A stretch of DNA of 64,000 nt. It comes from Poteriospumella lacustris. Lineage: Eukaryota > Sar > Chrysophyceae > Chromulinales > Dinobryaceae. The notes under the pieces are model-generated. The model did no database searches and was not told the DNA's origin. It worked only from the letters and a program-made list of their open reading frames with translations. The position numbers were made by a program, and so were the translations under genes. The stretch's first letter is position 1. Each line of letters starts with the position of its first letter. Of this stretch, positions 53,001 through 62,316 are shown one piece after another. The stretch spans positions 1-64,000 of the forward strand of contig SMOI01000056.1 of the NCBI GenBank assembly GCA_008000375.1. Reading direction: 5' to 3'.

Positions 53001-54823
53001 CGTTGCTCTTACAACGACAACAAGAAGCGGCCATGACCCCGGCCGAAAAGAAACGAGCTTCCAGTGCGCGGGCCCAACGAGACGACAGCAACACCAGCAG
53101 CAACAACGACGAGTCGAGCGATCCCGCGTCGTTTACGTACACCGTGCGATTGGCCGGTGAAGTCGAAGGATTGAAGCCGCCGGCGGTTGCGCGTATTCCG
53201 AAATCGCCTCGATGCTTCGTCATCAATCGCTTTGGCGACGCTACCGAAGTGGTAAGTACCCCTCCTCCCTCCTCCCTCCTCCTCTTCTCTCTTGCTTGCT
53301 CAGTGTTCAGCGGTGATCTGATTCGTTTCGTTGTTTCGCTATAGCTGAGTCTGCAAGACGTGTCCGTTTGGGAGTGCTACTTCAAGAACATCGGTGATGC
53401 CTATCGCGTCGAAGCATCGGTCACACTGCCACCTGCCGAACTGGGTCCGTGTCGTGTGCTGCGCTATTTTGTACCGAAACGTCTCGTCTCCAGCTATTTG
53501 GATGGGTTCCGGTTCGACGAAATTGTGGGCAAACGCCAATACTGCTCTGCGGTGATTCCCGCCGCGGCGCAGTATTACCTGGAGCATCAATCCGCGACGC
53601 TGCATCACGTCAACGAAGAGGAATGGCTCGTGCACCATTTGCCGCGTATCTTCGAGGCGTTGTCCCTGACGGAACGCCATCCGTTGTCCAACGAAGGATA
53701 CAATCGCATTACGCAAGCGATTCAGCGCTGTGAAGAGTTCCGACAGGAGCGTATCAAGAACATCGATCGGTTCGCCATTGAAGATCCCCGTACACCAGAA
53801 CAGATCGAGGAGGAAGAGATGATGGTCAAACGATTGAAACAACTGTACAAGGCGGCGAAAGCTGTGGCGGGGAAGAAGAAAGAGCATCGTTCGGATCCCA
53901 TGAAGATTGAAGAAGGCGACGAAGGTGAAGAAGACGAAGAGTCCGTGGCTGACAAGCGGAAAGGACCGGGTAGTTTGGCGTCGTCCCCGTCGAAAGTGAA
54001 TTCGGCTCGTAGTCGTGGCACGGGTAGCAATGCGGGTGCGGGGGTGATGAAAGGGAAGCAACATACGATCTTGGAAGCCCAAAACGAAGATGAAGATGCC
54101 GAAGAAGGAGACGAAGATGAACCTGATTTTGGTTCCGAAGACGAGAAAGAACCAGATCCGGTGGAGGTGTTGATCAAAAATACCTTCGAAGATTTCTTGT
54201 CGGATGCGTACCCGAACGGTGGCTACAACAGCGAGTTGTTACCCGTCTCGTATCTACAAGATGCGTTTATCCAAATGTTCAATCGTTTTATCAGTCCAGA
54301 ACTGATCGAGCAAGCCTCGTATGACTGTGGGGAAGTAGACCCGGGGCTGGAAGAATTGACGATGAATGAATTCCGTGCGGTCTATTTCAGTTTGGATCGT
54401 ATCATCAACGGTCGCATGGATCCCCACGCGGATCGGAACAATGCGGGATATGACAACGACTTCACACATTCGCAAGATTCCTACGACGAAGATGAATTTG
54501 ACGAAAGTGCCTCGCGTCATCGTTCCCGACCCACGACCACCACGTCGAACAATCCCACCTACGAAGATGAAGGCGTATCACGGTCACGGGCCGGACGAAA
54601 CACGGCCTCGGCACCACCGTTGAATTTCAACAAGCTGCATCAGGATGGAACCCCGCAATCGAGTGTACTGGGGGATGGCTCCAAAGATCCCACAAAATGG
54701 GACGATGGAGGCTCGTTGGGTATGGGCAGTACCACGTATTCGGAAGCATCTCCAAGAGCTGGAACCTTTGCAGCTGGTTCAGGTCTGCGAATGGTGCGTA
54801 ATGCGAAATCGGCTAACCCATAA
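50027..54823 (+). CDS. SPAG17: Ciliary central-pair protein SPAG17/PF6-like
   Basis: Exons 50027-53251 and 53345-54823 (93-bp intron, phase 0) give about 1567 residues. The middle holds many beta-hairpin repeats with the pattern Y-x-DG-x-x-x-V-x-x-x-PD (for example YYYRDGRLLVVYPDESTRVQ, VSLPDGSILLVKYDTR, ITACSNGSIQ-like segments). The segment across the splice, FVINRFGDATEVLSLQDV, matches the SPAG17 region with an INxxGxxxE-L motif. The C-terminus is acidic and Ser-rich, with WLVHHLPRIFEALSLTERH. SPAG17 (PF6 in Chlamydomonas) forms the C1a projection of the central pair and is required for normal motility. Ala/Pro- and Glu-rich low-complexity segments separate the domains. With LC1 in the same window it implies a 9+2 axoneme. 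Confidence 0.8.
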
Positions 54824-54930
54824 GGCGGAAGTTTCTTTTTGTAATTGAATTGAGCTATTAAAGGGAATCGTTCCAACCTATTTACACTTACTCTATATAG
54901 TTTACGTGACAGTGATATGGCGACAGTGAT

Positions 54931-55228
54931 TTACTTCTTCTCCTGTTCATCGGTAGAGTCTGTTTTGCTTTCGGCAGCGAGGTTCCCTACGGCTCTGGCG
55001 ACCGCCAAAGAGACCACATCTTGCGAGATTTTCTTGGTGACTTTCTTGGTTTCCAACGTTTTTATCTAGGAAGTTATCCATGAAACACATTAGCTGATAC
55101 AGATATAGAATGGCTGTTCGTTGCGAAATACAGGGCCGCGTTACCTCCGAGTCAAAGAACGCATCCTTTTGACGCGCCTCAAAGAGTCTTCTTCGAGGAC
55201 TGGAAAATTCATCGTCATCTTTGTTCAT
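54931..55228 (-). CDS. Small hypothetical protein, start uncertain
   Basis: Exons 55228-55145 and 55065-54931 (79-bp intron, phase 0) give 72 residues from the first in-frame ATG: charged, with SSPRRRLFEARQKDAFFDSE, then a Lys/Ala helix (KKISQDVVSLAVARAVGNLA) and an acidic end. The frame is open upstream to about 55318 without an ATG. An upstream exon beginning at the ATG at 55545 could be joined (a donor near 55362 and acceptor near 55285 keep the frame), which would make the protein about 140 residues. No known domain. It is convergent with SPAG17 and head-to-head with the GOLD-domain gene. Confidence 0.45.
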
Positions 55229-55714
55229 TTTGGTTTTTGGCGTCGTGTTCACACCCGTCGAATTGCCGGATATCTGTTCGGGTGAAGGAATCCTGGTGTC
55301 AGAGAGACCGCTTTTCACTCAGAGCCGCACGCACGTTGCACAAAATTAATCAGATTCAGCACTTTGGATTCTCCTTTTATGCTTCCTTTGTCACAGTTCT
55401 GATCCATTTGATAGCAATCGGCGGCCTGCTGGTATCCCATGTTTCGTTCTCCATTCTTCTTTCTCCAAAAAGCCAAAAGCTGAGACTGCTTTTTCGCAGA
55501 CTTGAAACGGTTCCCTGTTTGGGGTTTGAACAGTGTCGAGCCCATCGGCCGTAGGAATCACACGCAACGAAAGATCGAGATGGTTTTATTTGGTTATGTA
55601 TGCCATACATATGCGGTTGATCAATCTTTAGAAAATCTATATTTGTTTCGGATTGGTATTTTTCAACAGAGAGATTCGAAGTAGCTAAGGCAGATAAGCA
55701 TAAACACACACAAG

Positions 55715-56640
55715 ATGAGTAGTGAACCAAATACAACCGATATTGCGAGTTTGTTTCAGTCTCTCGACGCACCATTCATTCGCTATGACAAAAGGAAAGT
55801 GGAGCCCATCACATGGCACGCGAAGGACTTCGTTGTGTTGGCCAAGCATGAAGTGAAAGTGCCCAGTGTTGCTGGGTCCACTGTTCGTTATTCATTTTCA
55901 ACTGTAAATGGCGATATCAGTTTTGGTTTGCAGTATATGACGTCAAACAATGTAATTGAGGTCATTCGAGAAACTATGCGCGAGCCAAGCGATGTGGAAC
56001 CCATCAAGGGTTCTTTCAAAGCGGATTATGATGGAGTGTTCATCTTCATCTTTGACAACTCGTTCTCGTGGTTTACGGATAAACTCCTTACCTACAATAT
56101 CCAGTTGTTTCAGGTAAAAATCGATTCTGCTATTTGTTTGAAAATCGTGGATCACGTTTAATTTCCGCTGTAGCCTGCTTTCGCCATGGCTGATTCAAAT
56201 CGCGCCATGCAATGCCGCCGCTTATTGAGTAACTTGTCGGAAGAAAGCAAGCAGGCGAAGCTTAAGCTTGTTCAATGCGAAGAAAAACGCACCTCTTTGA
56301 CTCAAGAGATTTCATCAATTGAGTCCCGTCTGGCGGCGCTGCAGGAAGAATTCCAACGAAAGCAACTCCTTGTTGCGAATGCCAAGAAGGAATATCAAGA
56401 TTGCTCTGTCAGAATTGAATACAACGAAGCAAAGAAGATTGGTCTCTGCATCAGGTTCGTTATTGTTGCTAAGAATCATATTTTTGCATGATAATTCTGA
56501 AGCATACTTGGTGCTCTTTCTGTAGAACTTTGGAAAAGAAGACTTTGTCGAACGTTCTTTCGTACTTGGGCAAGGGATCGGAAGCATATGTTGTTTGCAA
56601 ATACTGGAAAAGCTTGATGGACGACCTTTCCAACCGATAG
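55715..56640 (+). CDS. GOLD-domain plus coiled-coil protein
   Basis: Exons 55715-56113, 56174-56454 and 56526-56640 give about 264 residues, all in phase. The N-terminal half is a GOLD beta-sandwich: KHEVKVPSVAGSTVRYSFST, GLQYM, and SFKADYDGVFIFIFDNSFSW. GOLD domains occur in p24/emp24 cargo receptors and Sec14-type lipid carriers; this one has no signal peptide or membrane helix, closer to the cytosolic Sec14L type. The second half is a coiled coil (LLSNLSEESKQAKLKLVQCE, AALQEEFQRKQLLVANAKKE) of about 90 residues, ending with a short C-terminal helix. A Golgi or vesicle tether or adaptor role is likely but unproven. Confidence 0.78.
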
Positions 56641-57051
56641 ATTCAATAGTTACCGCTGAGACAGCGATCGATTCTCTTCGAGCCATGATTTCACTCTCTT
56701 TCATTTTGTAAATCTTTGCTCTACTTACCGGTCGATTGTGGTCAGAGTACCGCTCCTTCATTGCCTTTGTACGGGGATATGTATGGTATGCACAGATAAG
56801 CAGTCAGTCAATGAAATTAATTATATACCGACAATGATTGACGTTGGAGAGGCAAAATACAAAAAGAGAGGGTGAATAGGTCGGAGCCAGAGACAACGAT
56901 CTCCGACTACTATATGAGCGAGAATAAAATACAAGACTAACCACGCCTTACTCACTTCAAAGGTATACCAGACGTTGAAGCTGAAAAGACAACTATTGGT
57001 TGGGATTCCGATTTCAAGAAGCATCTACAACGTAGTGTAGTGCAGTACCGA
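56641..57051. other. Convergent intergenic region
   Basis: This 411-bp stretch lies between the GOLD-domain gene and the aminotransferase 3' end. AT-rich stretches near 56810-56830 are present. No domain or RNA gene was seen. Confidence 0.5.
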
Positions 57052-58505
57052 TTAATGGGATCCCAATTTGCGGAAACGGGTCTTAGCCTCAGCCAACAAC
57101 GCGTCAGTCTTGCAGAACGCAAAGCGAGCTGTGGAACGACAGAACATCAGGTATCAGTCAGTCTCTTCAGATAGAAGTACGAAAACAAAGTGAGTTCTTA
57201 CCAAGATTGGCAGCCTTGTTGCGAGTTTCCAAGGTATAGAATGCGCTAGGAGGAATGGGCGTGATACCACCTTCGACGGTCAGCCATCGCGCGAAGCCCC
57301 AATCGCGAGTGACAGGAGTTTCACCAGTAGGACCAGGTTGATCCAAGAACTTTTGAGGCACTTGGAACTTCGAGGTATCAGCCATGATAAAGAATCCACC
57401 CTCGGGCATGAACGGCTCAATGTTGGCCAGGCGCAAAGACTCGCCCAAGTCATTTCTCTTCTTGCAATATTGGTCGCACACGAAGTCATAGTAAGACTTG
57501 AATCCTTGGTAAGGTTGGTCCGCGACGGGTAAGATATTCGCAAGCGCTCTTTGCGTAGGAGAAGAGACGCAATACTGAATCCATTGGTTGGCAAGGACGA
57601 TGGGCTTCACCAAATGGGCAGCACCGTACATCCATCCCACCTTCCAACCGGTGGCGGAGAACGTCTTTCCGCACGAAGAAACAGTAAGGACGCGATCCCA
57701 CATGCCAGGCAATGAAGATAAGCGAATGTGCTCTTTGCCATCATAAACGAGCTTCTCGTAGACCTCGTCTGTGATGCAAGTGACGTGAGGGTGACGATTC
57801 AAAATGCCAGCGATCTCGTTCAATTCTGAGCGATCAAAGACTTTTCCGGTTGGGTTATGAGGAGTGTTGATGAGAAGAAGCTTTGTCTTGGGAGTAATAG
57901 CTCGTTCAAGCTTGTTCAAATCCAATTCCCACTTCTTGGTATTGCGATTCAACTCCAAAGGGACAGTACGAGAGACACCACCAGCCATTTGAACGGCAGC
58001 AGGGTAGCTGTGGAAGAAATTGATTAGGTAAATCAAGGGAAATAAGAAACAATCTGTTCGAGATATAAACGTACATGTCGAAGGTGGGCTCCAATGTCAC
58101 CACTTCGTCACCCTCATTGAGCATCGATTGCATAATGGCGAAGATACCCTCGGAGGCGCCAACGCTGACAGTAACCTCAGTTGCAGGATTGATCTCGCGT
58201 CCAACCAAAGGGCCGTAGTGCTTCGCAAGTGCTTCGCATAGCGCCAGGTCACCAGCACTGCGCGAGTATTGGTTGGCGTTGGCGTGAATGGCGTCAACAA
58301 GGGCTTGCTTGACGAAATCTGGGGTTTCCCAATCAGGAAAACCTTGTCCCAAGTTCACAGACTTATGCTGCTGTGAAAGAGGAGTGAATTCAGACCACAC
58401 AGTTGGGGCATCAAATCCCTTCAAACGAGTTGCAGTGCTTGCAGCACGGCTGACTTCCAAATTTACAGACCGGGTCAATGTTCGCAAAGATCTCAACTGC
58501 ATCAT
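57052..58505 (-). CDS. Kynurenine/glutamine aminotransferase (KYAT-type)
   Basis: Exons 58505-58075, 58007-57202 and 57128-57052 give about 437 residues. The N-terminus (MMQLRSLRTLTRSVN) is basic and Ser/Thr/Arg-rich, as in a mitochondrial presequence. The fold type I PLP core follows: VNLGQGFPDWETPDF, SVGASEGIFAIMQSMLNEGD, LLLINTPHNPTGKVF, TDEVYEKLVYDG, and the Schiff-base lysine in SSCGKTFSATGWKVGW. The C-terminus has VRFAF-like ARFAFCKTD. This pattern fits kynurenine aminotransferase/glutamine transaminase K. The enzyme transaminates kynurenine, glutamine, methionine or aromatic amino acids with 2-oxo acids. Which substrate it prefers cannot be decided here. Phases at both introns (2, 1) close correctly. 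Confidence 0.92.
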
Positions 58506-58783
58506 TTTCGAAATTTCTCCAAGATAAATCTCTTCTCACCACTATTCGGATTGGAAAGGTTCTAAGATTCCTTTGAATGTGTCAGGCTTCTTGTAGCAAC
58601 AAAAGATAGATTGAAGAAGGCACACGCACGACGATACGACGATGCCCAAACCACCAATTTTCTCGGACGGCGAAAATTCTCAGAAATCCAGAAAAATAGT
58701 CCTCTTCTTGCCACAAGAAAACTCGTATTTTCCGATAAAATCTGCTGGTACCGTTTACACCGTTTGTAAACCAATATCCTTTT

Positions 58784-59260
58784 GCCTATCACAAGGGGAA
58801 GCCCTCCGTGGTAAATGTGAAGGGTGATACGCATATATTAGTATATATAGCCCTTCACGGGATACCTACTACTGTGGGGGGGGGGTCTTTCCCCTTGTTA
58901 GGCCCAGGTAGCGTAACTCCACTTACTGCTGAACCGATTATGCAACCCGTCCCGCCGAGTTCCGCGTTCCGTCGCCCAGCTCGTCCGCGTGATATGCTTG
59001 AAGATATTACACCTGGTAAAAGGGAAGCATTATTGAACATGTAAATATAGATGCTCTTATTTGCTGCCGTGCGTACATCGTTACGACTTGAATTACGTCT
59101 ATCGTGCCTAGACCCACTCCGCCCGGTGCCGTTCGTGTACCGTTGGGATTGTCGCTGTACATCACCCACGTCACCGCTCTCGACTCGAGTGTAGGTGCCT
59201 ATCACAAGGGACGCCTGTGGTAAGCATGAAGGCCCATATATATACCAGTACATATATGTA
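58784..59260. repeat. Cluster of hairpin-forming and direct repeat copies, possible mobile-element remnant
   Basis: GCCTATCACAAGGGGAA (58784-58800) is matched inverted by TTTCCCCTTGTTAGGC (58888-58903), with a nested pair GTGAAGGG/CCCTTCAC (58817-58824 and 58851-58858); together they could fold into a hairpin of about 120 bases with a TATATTAGTATATA loop. A direct, diverged copy of the first motif lies at 59197-59210 and is followed again by an AT palindrome (CATATAT near 59235, ATATATG near 59252). A run of ten G (58876-58885) and a frame reading PVPPSSAFRRPARPRDMLED (about 58945-59005) lie between. Folding repeats flanking short coding-like DNA recall a MITE or other small non-autonomous element. 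Confidence 0.45.
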
Positions 59261-59396
59261 ACCTTACGTCGACAACTTACAAATGACGTGCAAGACAACC
59301 ATGAAATTCAAAAGGCGGGATTAATAAAGGATTGGTACAAAATCACGAGTGTCTGGAAGTAAAGTCTATCAAACACGTCAGTTAAGGGCGATCTAC

Positions 59397-60890
59397 CTAG
59401 AAAAGACGCTTCTCTCGCTTTAATTGCTGCTGCCTCCAAGCAGGAAGCTCATAGAAAATTTTCTGAAAACATTGAAGTATAACCGAAGATTAAGGATGAA
59501 AACAGAAAACAACAAGTAAATACGAAAGAACTAAACGTACCCGCTTCATGCTAAAGACCTTTTCGAAGTCAGTGGAAGTAAGATAGGCCTCCAAGTGATT
59601 CTCTTGCAAGTCCCCGTAAATCTTGGTGGTATTGACTTCAACCAAGTCCTCATACTCGTAGAAATGACCACCAGGAGGGGTCCACCAATCCCTGTAGTTG
59701 ATGTTCGCTTTCTTTGGTGTTAAACTGTTTCCGGGCGATTCCGGCCCAGTGACTCGATCAGGTGCAGACGACGACGTTGCTGGGGAAAGAACGTCAGGGC
59801 TTAATCCCATGTCCTTCTTCTTGCCTCTAAGCTTGCTGTAGTCAAAGGATTTCAGCTTAGTAGACGACTGCTTCATCATCTTCAATAGATCTGAATCGGG
59901 CTTCGGAGTTGACTTCGGGGTGGCTGGAGAAGGTTTTCCTTTGTCTCCATATCGTAGAGATTCCAGTTTATCTTTCTTATCGGTGGAGGACTTCAGACTT
60001 GTTGCTGGAGGTGATGCCGTAGTTGCGACACTCTGTGCGGTTCCAGTAGGGACTTCGATTGAAGGGCTAACTTCACTCCCAGAAGTTGCTGAACTGCTCG
60101 GAGGGAAATGCTGCTGCTCACCGACGAGTTCAATGTCAACAGTAAGTTGTTCCTGTGCTGAAATCGACACATCGTTTGGGCAGTTAACGATCGACTCTGT
60201 TGTAACAGTCGCTGCCTCAGTAACGCCCGCGATAAGCTCAGCAACTGCAGCAGGTTGCTCCGCGACCTCAACAGGCTGCTCCGCGACCTCCACAGGCTGC
60301 TCCGCGACCTCCACAGGCTGCTCCGCGACCTCCACAGGCTGTTCCGCGACCTCCGCAGGTTGCTCCGCGACCTCCGCAGGCTGTTCCGCGACCTCCACAG
60401 GCTGCTCCGCGACCTCCGCAGGCTGCTCCGCGACCTCCGCAGGCTGCTCCGCGACCTCCGCAGGCTGTTCCGCGACCTCCGCAGGCTGTTCCGCGACCTC
60501 AGCAGGCTGCTCCGCGACCTCCGCAGGTTGCTCCGCGACCTCAGCAGGCTGTTTCGGAACCTCAACAGGTTGTTCCGGAACCTCAGCAGGCTGCTCCGCG
60601 ACCTCCACAGGCTGTTCCGCGACCTCCACAGGCTGCTCCGCGACCTCCACAGGCTGTTCCGCGACCTCCGCAGGTTGCTCCACTACCTCATCATACTCAA
60701 CCAAATTCGGAGCGGTTTTCAATTCTGTTCCCTCCGCAGGAACAACCGCATCATGGATTGCTACAGTAGCGGTTTCGATTGTGATTGAGTCATGAGTTGC
60801 TGAATCGGCAGCATCAGGAACGATCAAAGATACGTCGTTCAAATCGGCAATCACAGGCCCAAAGTGGTCACTTTTCCCGTCTTGCTCCAT
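59397..60890 (-). CDS. Villin-headpiece protein with long heptapeptide repeat
   Basis: Exons 60890-59541 and 59462-59397 (78-bp intron, phase 0) give about 471 residues. The C-terminus is a villin headpiece: LVEVNTTKIYGDLQENHLEA, then STDFEKVFSMKRKIFYEL and PAWRQQQLKREKRLF, with the actin-binding basic KREK-LF end formed by the last exon. VHP domains bind F-actin. The central region (about residues 70-225) is a tandem repeat of a 7-residue unit of the VEVAEQP/AEVAEQP type, about 20 copies. A Ser/Thr/Pro/Lys-rich linker connects the two. No gelsolin repeats are present, so this is a headpiece-only actin protein. The frame stays open upstream to an in-frame stop without another ATG, so 60890 is the likely start. 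Confidence 0.85.
60248..60684. repeat. 21-bp tandem repeat in the villin-headpiece gene
   Basis: About 20 copies of a unit of the form TGCTCCGCGACCTCCRCAGG (plus strand) with few substitutions. It encodes [AV]EVAEQP on the minus strand and stays open in other frames too because it is a multiple of three. Variants VPEQP and VPKQP occur near the middle. Array length is likely to vary between strains. Confidence 0.9.
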
Positions 60891-61623
60891 CACACCGAAT
60901 ATTTGGAAATGATAGAATATCGGGCAGAAATCGATTGTGGGCGATGTAGTGGAATAATCACGAATGAAAAGATCCGGCTCTCCAAGCCTTTCTTGTAGCA
61001 AAGCCTACAATAGAAGAAGGGTTGTTTCGGGTCTTTGTATTCGGTGGAAAATGATTTTTTTACGACCAATGAGACGAGAATTGGGGTCGGATTTTGTTCT
61101 CATCAACTATCAACAGTCACTGAGCGGCCAAGATGACGATGACGATGACGATGACGCCAAGTCAGCATACAGTACAGTATGGAGTATATATATGTAGTGC
61201 TACTGGATCTGCAATCTGCAACAACTCTCAAAAAGCCCACGACAAGGTTTACTGCCCACTTGAAGGCATTTACAAACAACAAGAAACGAAGAGAGGTCCC
61301 CGCTTCGTCTTTTATTCTTGGTAAGATATTGACATCAACGAACGTCGGAGGGTTGTGGTGAAAACAAAAACTGTCCTGTTGAAGTCAAGTGCAAAAGATT
61401 TGATTTTTTTCATGGCGAGTGGACATAAATATAATTGACAGGGCATAAATTACGTTGCTTCTTGACGATAGTCCAGAAACTCACATTCGTCGAACAAAAA
61501 ATACAACTGATCATCAGGGTACTTCGTAGCTCCAATGAAACAAATATGTTCGCATTGCTCAAGCTACGCCATCTCTACAATTATTAAGAGCTTATATTAT
61601 CGACCTAAATGTTCATTAGCGGC
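60891..61623. other. Upstream of the villin-headpiece gene, no gene
   Basis: This 733-bp stretch holds the 5' region of the villin-headpiece gene and the 3' end of the small minus-strand candidate. The pattern tattgtag near 61003 could be a UTR splice acceptor for the headpiece gene. A GAC/GAT run (gacgatgacgatgacgatgac near 61134) and a TATATATA stretch (61187) are present. Otherwise nothing was recognised. Confidence 0.45.
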
Positions 61624-62059
61624 CTAAACATAAGAACAGTGAATGCCAAGCCAAAGCGAAAAAGTATCGGAAATCCTACCATCGTCATCCAACAGGTTTG
61701 CAACTATTGCCAGTTCGTTGAATAAAACGGCCGGACTTGCAGTCACAGTTATCCCCTTTGCTATATCGACACGCTTCATAGATGAGCAAAATAGTCCAGT
61801 AAATGGGAAAGCGCATGCAAATCGAACAAACCTTTTCCAACGACCACATTCGAAATCAATGTCGAAAAAGAAGGGGCGACAGGAGTTGAGACAGATACGT
61901 AGCAACTTGGAACTTGAACGCCGAGCAAACTAAGGGAGCACAATGACCACAGACAATCATCAACAGCGGTTGACTACAATAATCCACTTGGCGACATAGG
62001 GGCCCTTACCTTCGAGCTACGTTTTGGGAGACTTTGAAGACTGTCCGATACTTTTTCAT
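61624..62059 (-). CDS. Possible small three-exon gene, unknown product
   Basis: From the ATG at 62059 three segments can be joined, 62059-62010, 61929-61832 and 61760-61624, through introns with gtaagg/ttag and gtttgt/atag borders. Phases close and give 94 residues (MKKYRTVFKVSQNVARSLLG start; NELAIVANLLDDD near the end). The middle is Val/Ser/Thr-rich; no signal peptide or domain was recognised. A frame on the opposite strand (61643-61933) is also open, which weakens the case. The model rests on splice consensus only. Confidence 0.3.
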
Positions 62060-62316
62060 CTCTTCAGTGGGAACTCACTCCAAAGCTGCCGAAATAACTT
62101 ATAAATCAGAGTCCTTTTCACCAAACCTTCCGCCGCAATCAAAGTACTACAGACCAAATCGTTCAAAGACCAAATCAAAAGAGAGAAAAAGTTGTTGTTG
62201 GTCGGACATGACGACGACGATTCCTACAAAGCACGCCCGCCTAAAAACTACGACCAAGGCCATAGTTGTACATATACAGCAGAATACGAGTACTTGTCGA
62301 AAAGGTGATGTAGTTA

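Noticed and set aside
58808-59044. Plus-strand frame with Pro/Arg-rich C-terminal part
   Set aside because: Its first half falls in a hairpin repeat and the ORF has no ATG in good context; kept only as part of the repeat cluster.
59920-60795. Long plus-strand frames over the heptad array
   Set aside because: The 21-bp repeat keeps other frames open; the minus strand encodes the villin-headpiece protein.
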